This document shows positions 1 through 11,170 of a stretch of DNA of 64,000 nucleotides, piece by piece (the stretch's first letter is position 1; each line of letters begins with the position of its first letter). The stretch spans positions 198,617 to 262,616 of the forward strand of contig BDDD01002136.1 of assembly GCA_001972305.1 (NCBI GenBank). The letters run 5' to 3'. A program made the position numbers and the translations under genes. The notes under the pieces were generated by a model. It had not been told where the DNA came from. It ran no database searches and was given only the letters and a program-made list of their open reading frames with translations. This stretch comes from Cephalotus follicularis. Taxonomy: Eukaryota; Streptophyta; Magnoliopsida; Oxalidales; Cephalotaceae.

Positions 1-190
1 CTACCTGATGGTAGTACCTTGCATAGTATTCTTTTTTGAAGGCATCCCAAGAGCAGACTGTACCATTCCTTGTCCAATCTGTATGAAGCATAGCCCACCA
101 GTGCTTGGCTTCTCCTTGGAGCATATACACTGCCAATACCAATCTCTGTTCATCAGCACATCCCATGACCTCAAAAATCTTTTCCAATAA
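1..190 (-). pseudogene. Ty3/Gypsy gag fragment (Tekay/Del-like)
   Basis: Read on the minus strand from 190 to 1 this is one open frame without an ATG. It contains the conserved plant Gypsy gag core: a segment reading IFEVMGCADEQRLVLAVYML followed by QGEAKHWW and, further on, AFKKEYYARYY. Such gag proteins form the virus-like particle. A stop lies just upstream of codon 190, and only about 95 bases separate it from the primer binding site, so the gag N-terminus is deleted. The frame runs off the left edge of the window. Assignment to the Tekay/Del group rests on gag style plus the long adjacent LTR and is an inference. Confidence 0.75.
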
Positions 191-284
191 CTATATCACG
201 AATAAGCAAAAACATATATCATGCAAATCCATTCAGTCAATCTCAATCAATGCAATAATATACTTAGCTAGCAGGCCGACCAAT

Positions 285-297
285 GTCTCTGATACCA
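285..297 (-). other. Primer binding site of the minus-strand Gypsy element
   Basis: The minus strand reads TGGTATCAGAGAC, complementary to the 3' end of initiator methionine tRNA. It sits three bases from the LTR terminus at 301. It fixes the orientation: the LTR to its right is the 5' LTR and the coding region runs leftward. Confidence 0.8.
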
Positions 298-1350
298 TAA
301 TGTAACACCCCGTGCTCGCAGGGCGGACACGTGGCATTACTCTCAATCCAATACACAATACAATGGTCGGGACTAGTAATATAAATATACGGAAAACTTA
401 AAATTTTACAATACATAACACTTGCGAAAGATACAATACAATCCATCCAAAAAGTACAAAGAAAATCTTTTACAATACAGTCTTTTACAATACATTATCA
501 ATCCTTCAATACAATATTACAATACAGTACATTCCAAATTTCACTACAATCTCATAACCAGTCCCGCGGTACCAAGGTAGTCATGCGATCAATCGAGTCT
601 TCAATCCTTCTGTCCACTGCTACCTGCTGCCCTACTTATGCCGCACACAAAGGTACAACACAGCCCCACTCCGAAGGATGGGGTTAGCCACACTGTCTAA
701 GCAGAAACCCCATGCAGCATGTATGCATGTACAATGTGTAATATCGGTGACAGTCAATACAATATCAATGTGCGGTGTACAATATCAATGCATGACATGG
801 CAAATGTACATGTACAATTGGCGATCAGACTACTCGTATGACAATGACCCATAACAGAGCATACGGATAGGATCTATAACAGACAATCAATCAATGGTAG
901 ACACTCAATGGTGGTGTATGAAACATCCAATCAATCAATCAATATCCTATAGAGCGTGGGACCGGGTCAATACAATGTCAATCGGTTAGCGGTGATCAAT
1001 CCCACGGAAGGTAGTCCTTCAAAAAGGGTGGGAGATCTATCTACGGTTCTCAGATTGATCAGGTCTGGGACTCAAAGATCTTCCAGCCTATGGCTGAATC
1101 AATACAGTCTCGATGAGCTACAACCGAGGGAGCTACTGATACCGTTAGGGAGCCACGGCCTCAAGGGAGCATCAATCGACAATCAATCGGTACCGCTCGT
1201 CAGCGGGTCAATACAATACAATAAATGAAATGATCAGTGAAATAGGTGGACAGAGTCAATGACCTAACATGCCGACACGAATCATAAGGTCGCTCTATAG
1301 GATCCATACAATACAATCAATCAATAAAGTCAAGACAATATTGGGTAAAG

Positions 1351-1570
1351 TCAATAAGTGGTGGTGTATAATGGAGAAATGCGAACGTGGGTCCATCGTA
1401 CCGACTTAGGCTCGTAACAACACTCACGACTCAAGCAATCGATCAATGTATCAATACAACGTCGAAGCAAGGCCAATAAGTGGTGGTGCCTAATGGAGGG
1501 ATGGGAACGTGTATCCATTTTACCGACTTAGACTCATAACAACACTCATGACTCAAGCAATCAATCGGTC
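1351..1570. repeat. Tandem duplication of about 121 bp inside the LTR
   Basis: Two consecutive segments share AATAAGTGGTGGTG, then TAATGGAG, ACCGACTTAG and CTCAAGCAATC in the same order. The first starts near 1353 and the second near 1475. They have diverged by point changes. Confidence 0.65.
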
Positions 1571-1689
1571 AATGCAATCATTAAAACTGTTTACAAACAC
1601 TTGAACACCTCAAGTGAGGCTCCGGTCAACTGGCAAAGTGAAAAGAAGTGGAAAACTAACTTTAAAACAATTAAAAACTCCTTTCTGTA

Positions 1690-2035
1690 CATTAGGCGTC
1701 GATATCTTTGGTGAAAGACATCGACTCCTCTTTAAAACGATGGAAAGATGTCGATGTCTTTTAAAGACATCGATGTCTTTCCCTATTTATGTAGAGAATT
1801 GGCCAAAGACGTCGACGTCCTTGGAGAAAGGCGTCGATGCTTTTTGATAAAAACAGCCTGAGAATGCGCATCGATGTTCGGCATCGATGTCTTTCCAGGG
1901 GCGAGACATCTCGAGGCAAAGACGTCGACGCCTTTGAAAGAAGTTGATGTCTTTGCTGCAGAATCAAGGATATAGCACTCAGATGAAAAATACATCGACG
2001 TCTTTGGGCTAAGGGTCGATGTCTTTCCTGGGCAT
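1690..2035. repeat. TCGA-centred palindromic motif cluster (Gypsy LTR)
   Basis: Repeated words of the form (A/G)TCGA(C/T)GTCTTT and their complements occur on both strands about every 20-40 bases. One copy near 1767 is the perfect 18-base palindrome AAAGACATCGATGTCTTT. The same motif is found in LTRs of other families in this window. Function unknown; see findings. Confidence 0.8.
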
Positions 2036-2447
2036 AGTCGATTTTTAGGTAGAAAATGGGGCCAATCTCAAGCCAAAATCCAATTTAAAGCCCGTCTTTG
2101 AAAACCAAAGTTTACAATCAATCATTTGAGGTTAGTAAGACTAGTTACAACCTTCCAAATTCAATTTCAATCCTTTAATTAACAATTAGGTCAAGGATTT
2201 ACTTAGAAACCCCAATTTCACTCAATACATTCAATTCAATCATGCAATTCAATCAATCAATCAATAAAGCAGTAGGTAATTCAGTAAATAAGTCCTACTT
2301 ATCACTGAAGCTTCAAAAGTTGAGCTTCCAATCACTCAATCGGTTTCTATGTCGTTCAATCACCAATCCACTCCTTGCAATCGTTGTTCCTGTCGATGGA
2401 GATGCAATCCAGGGCTGCAATGGTGGAAGATGGAGCTGCCAGCAAGA

Positions 2448-2503
2448 GGGAGAGAGAGAGAGGGAGAGGGAGAGGGAGAGAGAGAGAGAGAGAATGAGAA
2501 AAT
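2448..2503. repeat. GA-rich microsatellite
   Basis: A run of GA dinucleotides interrupted by GGGAGA units, near the 5' end of the minus-strand LTR. GA tracts can bind BBR/BPC factors in plants, but no function can be shown here. Confidence 0.85.
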
Positions 2504-2713
2504 GAGAAATGTGAGAGTAAGGAGAGAAAGAATTGACTTATATAGTCAATTCGATCAACTCTCCGAAACTCGGCCCAAAATCCCGACTATACATGCATAT
2601 GATCAATACAATATCAATAGGTATAAGAATACCTCAATTCAAAATATTTCTGTACGGTACAGTACAGTACGATGTATGCATGAACAGTACAAGAGGGAAT
2701 TCGGGTCGTCACA

Positions 2714-3373
2714 GCACTAAAAAGAGGATCCTTCAAACTCCAAAAAAGGCTTTCTTGGCAACCAACATTAATGCAATGTTTTTACAACCCATGATGCAAA
2801 AGTATAAAGACCCTGGCTGCCCGACAATCTCTTGTGTTATTGGCAACACCAAAATTGAGCATGCCTTGCTCGATTTAGGAGCAAGTGTGAATTTGTTGTC
2901 ATTTTTTGGTGTAGGAAAAACTTGGACTAGGAGAGTTACGACCAACCACGATGACATTGCAATTAGCAGATAGGTCTGTGAAGGTGCCGCGAGGAAAAAT
3001 CGAGGATGTGTTGATAAAGGTCGGTGAATTTTTCTTTCCCATCGACTTCGTTGTTTTAGACACCCAGCCTGTTGCAAACTTAAATGATCAAATTCTAGTT
3101 ATCCTCTGTAGGCATTTCCTGGCGACTAGTAATGCATTAATCAATTGTCGAAATGGTCTGATGAAATTAAGTTTCGGAAATACGTCAGTGGATTTTAATG
3201 TTTTTCATTTGGGCAAGCATTCCACTGATTTTGATGAATTGAACGCAATCCATGCATTTCCTGATTACATTGATACGCACTTTGAAATTGATTTTGATGA
3301 AAATTTTAGTGAATGCATGCGGGAGTTAGAGGATGGCGATGGAGGCGATTTCGTTGACGTGTTTGGTATGTAA
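2714..3373 (+). pseudogene. Athila-like Gypsy polyprotein: aspartic protease region
   Basis: The start is cut by the Tekay-like LTR insertion at 2713. The frame 2733-2973 contains the retropepsin core ALLDLGASVNLL, whose D-L-G-A is the usual active-site form in Athila/Tat Gypsy elements. A frameshift near 2915 moves the frame to 2951-3373, which continues with TLQLADRSVKVPRG and the FPIDFVVLDTQPV strand typical of this protease. The enzyme would mature the gag-pol polyprotein inside the particle. Frameshift and early stop at 3373 make it non-functional. Confidence 0.85.
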
Positions 3374-3394
3374 CCATTAGAGCCAGTAAGCCCC

Positions 3395-5045
3395 TTGTCC
3401 ACATCCTTACCTAAATCATCAATCGAGGAGCCTCCGAAACTTGAACTCAAAGAATTTCCCTCTACATTGAAATACACATTCTTAGGTGAAAACCAAACTC
3501 TTCATGTTATCATTTCATCCAATCTTACTCCCAATCAGGAAGAGGAGGTTATTCAGTTACTCAAAGAAAATAAAGAGGCAACGGTTGGACAATGGCTGAC
3601 ATCAAGGGAATTAGCCCTTCTATTTGTGAGCAACACATAAATCTCATAGAAGGATCCAAACCTTCTAGATAACCTCAGCAAAGAGCAAATCCCTTGATGA
3701 AAGAAGCCATACAAAAAAAAATCTTGAAGTGGCTGGACAATGGGATCATTTATCCCATTTCGGATAGTCAATGGGTGAGTCCAGTTCATGTTGTCCTGAA
3801 GAAATCCGGAGTGACAGTAGTGCAATCCTCCATCGATGACTTACTTCCTACTAAAATCCAAACTAGATGGCGGGTGTGCATTGACTATCGCATGTTAAAT
3901 ACAGCCACCTAGAAGGATCACTTTCCCCTTCCATTTATCGATCAAATGCTAGATAGGTTGGCTGGTCATGAGTATTACTGCTTTCTCGATGGGTACTCCG
4001 GATACAATCAAATTCCCATCACTCCCGAAGATCAAGGGAAAACTACCTTCACATGCCCCTTTGGTACATTTGCATACCGATGCAGGCCATTTAGCCTTCC
4101 AATGCCCCCGCTACCTTCCAAAGGTGCATGATGAGTATTTTCTCTGACATGGTGGAAGACTTTCTTGAAGTTTTTATGGATGACTTCTCTGTACATGGTT
4201 CCTCGTTCTCTCAATGCCTTCATCATCTAAAATTAGTACTTGAAAGAAGTAGAGAGAAGAATTTGGTGTTAAATTGAGAAAAGTGTAATTTCATGGTGAA
4301 GAAAGGAATAGTTCTTGGGCATGTAGTGTCAAAAGAAGGAATAGAAGTAGATAAAGCAAAAATATAAGTCATTACGCATTTGCCTCCACCTCACAATGTA
4401 AAAGACATCCGAGCATTCCTCGGACATGCTGGTTTTTATCGAAGGTTCATCAAGGATTTTATCAAAGTAGCACGTCCCTTGACTTCGCTCCTAGCGAAAG
4501 ATCAAGATTTTGTTTTCTCTGACGAGTGCCTTGTAGCATTTAATCGCTTAAAGAAGGAGCTCACCTCCGCTCCTATTATTCAAGCACCGATTTGGACGGA
4601 GCCTTTTGAGATTATGTGTGATGCTTCCGATAGTGCCATTGGAGCTGTTCTTGGCCAAAGAATTAATAAATTCCCTCACGTCATTTATTATACAAGTAGG
4701 ACCCTTTCAGTCGCACAACTGAATTACACGACCACTGAGAATGAGTTCTTAGCTGTGGTCTTTGCACTTGAGAAATTCTGATCGTATCTTTTAGGATCAC
4801 ATGTCATTGTGTATACTGATCATGCTACAATTCGGTACTTAATGAGTAAGAAAGATGTTAAAGCACGTCTTATCCAATGGGTTCTGCTCCTTCAAGAATT
4901 TGACGTTGAAATTCGAGACAAGAAAGGAACTAAGAATTTGGCGGCTGACCATTTATCTCGACTCTCCAATGCACCCGAGTCCCATGGTCCAATTAATGAA
5001 AGTTTTCCAGATGAACAACTTATGCCCCTAGAGAGCGAACCATAG
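3395..5045 (+). pseudogene. Athila-like reverse transcriptase and RNase H (broken)
   Basis: The segments lie in order but in several frames: the linker before RT (3395-3640), fingers/palm (3694-4131), connection (4380-4781) and RNase H (to 5045). Visible RT motifs are RWRVCIDYRMLN, FLDGYSGYNQI and the catalytic FMDDFSVHG box near 4175-4200 (FMDD in place of YVDD, common in Gypsy). RNase H shows acidic residues in MCDASDSAIGAVLGQ, TTTENEFLAVV and VYTDHATI. In-frame stops occur near 3910, 4277, 4366 and 4781, and frameshifts near 3590 and 4100. The enzyme copies element RNA into DNA; this copy cannot make an intact product. Confidence 0.9.
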
Positions 5046-5222
5046 TATGCGGACATAGTGAATTATCTTGTTACGGGAAATGTACCATCAGAATGGTTTG
5101 CTCAAGATAAGCGGCAGTTTCATTTGCAAGCAAAACATTTTTTCTGGGATAATCCTTATCTCTTCAAAGCATGTCCTGATTTAATTTTGCGATGATGTGT
5201 TCCTGTTCATGAGCACCGCTCA

Positions 5223-6344
5223 ATGCTATCTTTTTGTCATGATCAGGCGTGTGGTGGCCATTTTGGCCCATCCAAGACGGCGGCCAAGGTTTTACAATGT
5301 GATTTTTATTGGCCGACCATTTTTAAAGATACTTTTCAGTATTGTAGGGCTTGTGCTTCGTGTCAATCTTTAGGTCGAGTGACGAAATGTAATATGATGC
5401 CTTTGACACCAATTTTGACGATTGAAATTTTTTATGTTTGGGGTATTGATTTTATGGGTCCGTTTCCCAACTCGTTTGGGAATCTCTACATCCTTCTAGC
5501 AGTTGATTATGTTTCAAAGTGGATAGAGGCGATTCCTTGTCGAACCAACGACAACTCCGTCGTTCTAAAATTTCTCAAGGAAAATATCTTTTCTCGTTTT
5601 GGCACCCCAAATGCCATTATTAGTGATAGGGGTACTCATTTTTGCAATCGTTCTTTTGAAGCCCTTATGAAAAGGTATGGGATCACTCATAAGCTCGCTA
5701 CACCATATCATCCCCAAACAAGTGGGCAAGTTGAGGTATCTAATCCCCAAATCAAGCAAATTCTCAAAAAAATAGTCAACCCCAATAGAAAGGATTGGTC
5801 CACGCAACTTGTGGATGCTTTATGGGCTTATCGAACTGCTTTCAAGACTGACCTTGGTCAATCTCCTTATCAGCTTGTATATGGTAAAGTTTGTCATCTT
5901 CCTATGGAATTGGAACATAGAGCATTTTGGGCAATCAAAAAATTTAATTTTGATCTTTTCACTGCGAGTTATCATCGTGCGCTTCAATTATCTGAGTTAG
6001 AAGAAATTCGAAACGATGTGTATGACAATGCGAAGATTTCTAAAGAAAAGACCAAGGCCTTTCATGATGCACAGATTTTGCGGAAAAATTTTGAAGTAGG
6101 AGACAAGGTTCTTTTATATAATTCACGTTTACATTTGTTTCCCGAAAAATTGAGATCCTGTTGGAATGGTCCTTATATTGTTAAAAATGTTTTCTCACAT
6201 GGTGTTTTTGAGATTTGTAAGCCAGGTACTGAAGATGCTTTCAAGGTAAACGGGCTGCGGTTGAAGAAATTTTTAGAGTTTCCGTCTGTACCGATGGAGG
6301 AGGCTATGGACTTACATGAGCCTCCTTGTTTTGAGCCTCCATGA
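5223..6344 (+). pseudogene. Athila-like integrase (373 codons, open)
   Basis: This is the longest open piece of the element. It has the zinc-binding HHCC region (HDQACGGH then CRACASCQ), the catalytic core with Asp in GIDFMGPFP, Asp in IISDRGTHF and Glu in SGQVEVSN, and a GPY-like C-terminal region (SCWNGPYIVKNVF). Integrase inserts the cDNA into the genome. The domain itself looks complete, but upstream stops separate it from the rest of the polyprotein (a TAG precedes it at 5043), so expression from the natural polyprotein is not expected. The start is only the first ATG of an open stretch, not a real initiation site. Confidence 0.9.
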
Positions 6345-6948
6345 TCATAATCCGTAAACTCTACCCCTTTGATCTTTATTTTATTGCATTGTTTCTTATT
6401 TTCGTGATCATGCATTGTTATTTCTTTAGTTGGTTTTTATTGCATCGAGGACAATGCAAAATTTAAGTATGGGGGGAAGTTCTTTTGTCTGACTCCGAAG
6501 TAGGATTTTATGTTGCCGCAAATGCATATCTTGATTGGTTATATAATGTGGACCACAATAAAAGAAAAATAACGTATGAAAAGCTCCTTAATTGAAATGT
6601 GTTTTGATTCTAGAACTTGGCACGAGATTATAAAATTCAAGTATAGGGGTTGCCTATGAATTTTTTAGTATATATGCATTTTACCTGTTTTCAAAGTTTT
6701 AATGAACTGAATTTTGTGTGTTTATTCGCTTGGAAAACACTCACGAGACAAAACTCGTCCACTGGGGCCACCTAGGGGTTTAACGGCTTGTTGCATAACT
6801 AAATACAATCGTGATTCCTACGAAAGTGAGTTAGGTTTTTGGTTTTGGTTTTCTTGTTTTAGTTTCTGGTTTGTTTTTGTTTTTGTGTTTGTGTTAGCTT
6901 TCTATTTTGTTTGCTTAAGGACAAGCAAATTTGAAGTATTGGGGTATT
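6345..6948 (+). other. 3' untranslated region and polypurine tracts of the Athila-like element
   Basis: After the integrase stop there is no env-like ORF. Three related purine-rich boxes occur: AAGTATGGGGGGAAG (near 6466), AAGTATAGGGGTT (near 6639) and AAGTATTGGGG (near 6934). The last immediately precedes the inferred LTR start and is the likely plus-strand primer. The sequence GGACAAGCAAATTTGAAGTA before it resembles the usual Athila-type pre-LTR sequence. Confidence 0.6.
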
Positions 6949-7147
6949 TGTTTAGCATAAAAATGTGTTGTTTTTAATGATTTATTTGTGATATTTTTAT
7001 ATTTGGAATAGACTACTTTGGTTATGTTATGTTGATTTTCAGATACAAGAGCAAAAGGGCCAAAGTGCATGAATACTACCCAAAGTTGTGCAAATTGGAG
7101 ATTGAAAGATTGAAGATTTAAGAATTGACAAATTCTGCAGAAACAGA

Positions 7148-7386
7148 GTGAAACGCATCAATGTCTTTCATGAGGATCGATGTCTTTTCTGGCTGTAGAG
7201 TAAACACATCGATGTCTTTCACCAATCAGATCGATGTCTTTGTGCAAATTTGACCTGCAGATTTTGGACCACAACGCATCGACGTCTTCTCAACAACATC
7301 GATGTCTTTCATTACATACATCTCAGCAAAACACGACTCTTTGCAAACGCGTCGACCTTCAACCAAAGGCGTCGACGTCTTCTTCT
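7148..7386. repeat. TCGA palindromic motif cluster (Athila-like LTR)
   Basis: About eight copies of (A/G)TCGA(C/T)GTCTTT or truncated forms, mostly as pairs some 20-25 bases apart, lie about 200 bases into the LTR. Confidence 0.8.
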
Positions 7387-7476
7387 GCAGCAGAAATAGA
7401 AAGTTAGATTTTTTACCAGATTTTGTAACTATGATTAATTTATTTCCGTTTTTTATCAATTTTGTAGTATAAAAAC

Positions 7477-7882
7477 TGTGACACCCCACTTAAGAGTGGA
7501 CAAGAGGAAAGGGCTATCCATGAGATGAAGCCACCAAGAGGAAAGGGCTATCCATGAGATGGAGCCGCCCTTGTGACAGGAATGAACCGGATCCATCGAA
7601 ACGAGGGAAAGTATGGCTGTGCTATATAAGAAATGGTCCTTGAACCTAATTACATGAGGCGCCTTTTGATGGATTGGCTGAGGAGTTAGTGGAAACTCCA
7701 AAGTTAAGCATGTTGCGCTCAGGGCAAAACCAGGATGGGTGACCTCTTGGGAAGTCTGACCAATCCATCAATTAGGACAAAACCGTGATGTCCACGTGGA
7801 AACACAGATGTATGGGCTCTATATGTTCTGCGTGGGACGAAAGCGGACAATTTCTCATGTGGTTAAGGATCGAGTCGTTACA
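7477..7882 (+). mobile_element. Cassandra-type solo LTR (5S rRNA-bearing TRIM)
   Basis: A 406-bp unit with ends TGTGACACCCC...GTCGTTACA is flanked by a perfect 5-bp target duplication, AAAAC, at 7472-7476 and 7883-7887. Inside is a stretch closely resembling plant 5S rRNA, the hallmark of Cassandra terminal-repeat retrotransposons. A 36-bp tandem duplication containing GGAAAGGGCTATCCATGAG lies at about 7500-7570. Only one LTR is present within the duplication, so this is a solo LTR left by LTR-LTR recombination. It is nested in the Athila-like LTR. Confidence 0.9.
7700..7757 (+). other. 5S rRNA-like segment within the Cassandra LTR
   Basis: The words AAGTTAAGCATG, AGGATGGGTGACCTC and TTGGGAAGTC match the internal promoter half of plant 5S rRNA (A box, intermediate element, C box) in order and spacing. 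It is not a true 5S gene: the 5' half of the 5S molecule is not recognisable and it is part of a retroelement LTR. In Cassandra this region can drive RNA polymerase III transcription (family knowledge). Confidence 0.85.
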
Positions 7883-8208
7883 AAAACAATGAAAGGCCGG
7901 CTAAATTCAGAGTGTTGAGGCTGGTAGAAACCCTATTTTTTTCTTTATCAATTTTAGTTTTACAATGTTCAGTAGATAAACTCTTTAAGGTTTTAGGGAA
8001 GAACAAAGCCTAGATTGTCATTGTTTCAATTCCATCAATAAAAATCCTTGAATATTTTATTTGTTCTTCAATTTTTCTGTCTTCATACACACTTTGTCTG
8101 TCTGATTAAAATCCACAAACATCTTGTCTGTGAAATTGAAAGTTGGTCAATAAATGGTGCTTAATTCAATCAATGGAGTCTACTCATATGGTTTTTCACA
8201 ATGAACAC

Positions 8209-8336
8209 ACTTCGTATAGACCTAGCATGTCTACTCATACGTCTTGTCGCCGTTGCCGTACTTCGTATAGACCTAGCATGACTCCTCATACGTCTTGTCA
8301 TCACCGTCGCACTCCGTATAGACCTAGCTGCCACTG
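8209..8336 (+). repeat. 51-bp minisatellite in the Athila-like LTR
   Basis: Two full 51-bp units (8209-8259, 8260-8310) and a partial third share CGTATAGACCTAGC and CTCATACGTCTTGTC. Half of a further unit may precede them. An ORF across it (8143-8382) is not considered coding. Confidence 0.8.
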
Positions 8337-8697
8337 GTTATCAAGGTATGATCGTTCAATTAAATGGAATTGTTCAATATAATCTATGGTGAGTTTCTAT
8401 ACCCTAAACCGCTTTTTAATTATATATTTTCTTCACTTTTATTCATTGTTTTGATTAGTTTTAAAATTGCATACTTTATTTCTTGGTGTTTTAAATTCAG
8501 TGTTCTTGATCACTGACGCCTTCATTTCCTGTTTTGATTATTTAATTTATTTTCCATAATTATGAGTATTTTTCATAATTAAACCTTGAATTCGCATACT
8601 TCGCCTAGGTTGGATAAATTACAACTAGATTAATGTTTCCCTATGTTTGACCCGTTACTGCACGATCCGTGCACTTGCGGCTATAAATTTTAAAACA

Positions 8698-11170
8698 TTC
8701 TTTTTTCGTGAACGGGACATCATGTTCGAAATAATATGAACAAAACGTTGTCAACTCGCGAACAATGTATGCCTCCGCGATCGACCCGAGCTTTGTTCTT
8801 GACCATCTTTTTTAGATCAAACAGCTCTCTGCAATAAAATATGTAATTAGAATGCATGACAAAGAGATGAACATTTTCAGAAAGAGAAACAATGAGTAAC
8901 TGTACCTCTCAATGGGATACATCCATGTATTCTGAACCGGCCCACATACTTTCGCTTCGTAACCTAGGTGGACAAGAAGATGTTCCATCAAATCAAAAAA
9001 CGATGGAGGATATATCTTCTCCATTTTGTAAATTGTTTGCACAATGTTACTCTAAAGCAAGTCCATTTTCACAGCATTGTTCGATGTGGAGCATATATTC
9101 CAAAAAAAATCACTGACCTCGGCCAACACCTCAATGATATTTCTAGGCAGGGGCTCATAAAATGCAATCGGAACAAGTCTCTGCATGAAGACATGGCAAT
9201 CATGGCTCTTCAATCCCGAAACCTTACACTCCAAAAAATTCACACACCGAGATATGTTTGAGGCGTATCCATCCTAAAACCTGATCTTTGTCATCCATTC
9301 ACAAACTTGTCTGACTTGTTCACTGTTCAGTGAATATTTTGCTGGTGGCAATATGAACCGCCCATCCACCTCTTCTGCATGTAGTTCAGGTCTTATACTC
9401 AACTTTTTCAGATCAAGTCAAGCTTGTACGTGGTCCTTGGATTTTCCCTTCACATTCATGGCCGTGTTGAATATATTTTCAAACACATTCTTCTCGATGT
9501 GCATGACATCCAACTTGTGTCTGACTAGTACTTTACTCCAATAAGGAAGTTCGAAAAAGATACTTCGCTTAGTCCAATTGTATACTCTCCCAAACCCAGG
9601 AATCTTACTAGTTGGTACACCTTTTCTAAACACAACTTCATTCAACTCGGGAAGTTGATCCTCTACCTCTTCCCCTGATAACCTCTCCACACCCACCTCG
9701 GTCACCCGTTGACCCTTCAAGAATTTTTTTATTGTCTCTTCTAAACTGGTGGTCTGTGGACAACAATTGACGATGACAGTCAAACCACAAACATTTTCGA
9801 CTATGCTTCAATCTAAAACCCTTAGTCCGACCCATGCAGTAAAGGCATGCCAAATGACCATGAGTACTCTAGCCTGACAGCATTCCATAGGCAGAAAAGT
9901 CACTAATCGTCCACATTAAAGCTGCCCTCATCTGAAAGTTCTTCTTGCACGATGCATCATAGGTTTCAACTCCTGTTTCCCATGACATCTTCAACTCGTC
10001 AACGAGTGGACGCAGAAACACATCAATATCTTTCCCTGAGCTTTTTGGTACAGGTATAATCAAGGACAAGAACATGAATGGCTTTGTCATACACAACCAA
10101 GGTGAAATATTGTATGGGAAAACAAAAATAGGCCAGTAAGAGTAAACACTACTACTAACCCCAAAAGGACAAAACTCGTCCGTTGTTATTCCTATTCTAA
10201 CATTGCCAACCTCTACAGCAAAAGATGGAAAAGTAATATCAAAGTGCTTCCAAACTTCACCTTCAACCGGGTGTACCATTTCCACTTTGTCACCATCGCT
10301 ATCCTTCCTCTTCTTACTATGCTATCTCATATCAGCAGATGTTTTGTCTGATTGAAACAACCTCTGAAGTCTTGGTGCCACTGGAAAGTGACGCAAAACT
10401 TTGTAAGGTACCTATTTCTTTCTCTTTTCGCCACCGCTAGGTTTGAATCTAGGATGATTACATGTTGGACACTCTATAGCACACTTAAGCTGACCCCTGT
10501 AATACAACATACAATCATTGACACATGCATCTATCTTTTTGTAGCCTAATCCAAATGTCTTCATAATTTGTTTCAGCTTGTAATAAGACTCTGGCAACTT
10601 CTCATCCTCAGGCATTCCGCTCTTAACAATCTGAAGAATTTCCTCGGCCCCTTCTTCCCATACTTGGACTTGACATTCATGAGTCGCGTCATCATAGACA
10701 GCTTGGTGTGTTTTTTACAGCAATTCCATAACAGTTCATCCGCATCCTTAAGCAGGTCATAGAACTTCTTTGCATTGGGATTCGGAAGTTCATCGGCCGT
10801 CTCGTCATGTTCACAAGTATCAAACTCGAACCCCCCAGCATCCATTACGAGATCAACAAAAGGATTGCTCAGACCCGAAGGGTCTGGCTACTCCACTGTA
10901 GCCCGACGACGTTCCCTCATTTCCCCATGTTGATCCCACAACGTTTAATTGGGGGTGAAACCGTTCTTCAACAAATGTAACCGCACTTCAGATCGAGTTC
11001 CAAATGCCCTTGACTTGCAACGGCTACAAGGGCATTTTATCATACTATTCTAGACAAACTGTTCATTTAAGAATGCAAAATCTAAGAAAGCGAGCATACC
11101 CCTATTAAATTCCACCGCTAGTAACCCTCGGACAATCCGCCTACTCATCCAACTCCTGTCCACAGACATT
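8698..11170 (-). pseudogene. CACTA (En/Spm) TNP2-type transposase, degenerate
   Basis: Read leftward, the order is: the transposase-associated N-terminal domain (start near 11170, MSVDRSWM, then KCPCSRCKSRAFG and LLKNGFTP); an acidic linker (MDAGGFEFDTCEHDE, 10845 down); an RT-like fold start (YYKLKQIMKTFGLGYKKIDAC and YRGQLKCAIECPTCNHPR, 10615-10412); the catalytic part (10285-9869: WKHFDITFPSFA, ITTDEFCPFG, WETGVETYDASCKKNFQMRA); then 9783-9418 and the C-terminal box PPSFFDLMEHLLVHLGYE (about 9000-8850). This order and these motifs are those of the TNP2 transposase of CACTA elements. Several stops and frameshifts break it, and the 3' end is cut by the Athila-like insertion at 8697. Confidence 0.9.

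Larger units (their letters stand above)
301..2713 (-). mobile_element. 5' LTR of the minus-strand Tekay-like Gypsy element
   Basis: In plus view the sequence starts TGTAACACCCCG and ends GGGTCGTCACA, so it has TG...CA termini and is bounded by a primer binding site on the left. At 2413 bp it is long, as in Tekay/Del chromoviruses. It is rich in CAATACAAT words (330-560), carries a tandem duplication (1351-1570), a TCGA palindrome cluster (1690-2035) and a GA microsatellite. Sequence to the right (2714 on) is the interior of a different Gypsy element, so this copy inserted into it; the partner LTR and target duplication lie left of the window. Small ORFs inside (956-1228, 2242-2720) are not genes. 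Confidence 0.75.
6949..8697 (+). mobile_element. 3' LTR of the Athila-like element
   Basis: The proposed start is the TG after the GGGGTATT purine box; the end is TTTTAAAACA at 8697, just after the GTGCACTTGCGG block usual near the end of Athila-type LTRs. Without the nested 411 bp (Cassandra LTR plus duplication) the length is about 1.34 kb. Sequence right of 8697 is CACTA transposon, so the element inserted there. The 5' LTR is not in the window, so boundaries are inferred rather than confirmed by a repeat. Confidence 0.6.

Noticed and set aside
956..1228. 90-codon plus ORF
   Set aside because: Inside the Tekay-like LTR, on the strand opposite the element, no motif.
7700..7757. 5S rRNA gene
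   Set aside because: Only the 3' promoter half is recognisable and it sits inside a Cassandra LTR with target duplication; not a functional rRNA gene.
8143..8382. 79-codon plus ORF with Cys/His-rich repeats
   Set aside because: The apparent Cys/His spacing comes from the 51-bp minisatellite, whose length is a multiple of three; it lies in an LTR.
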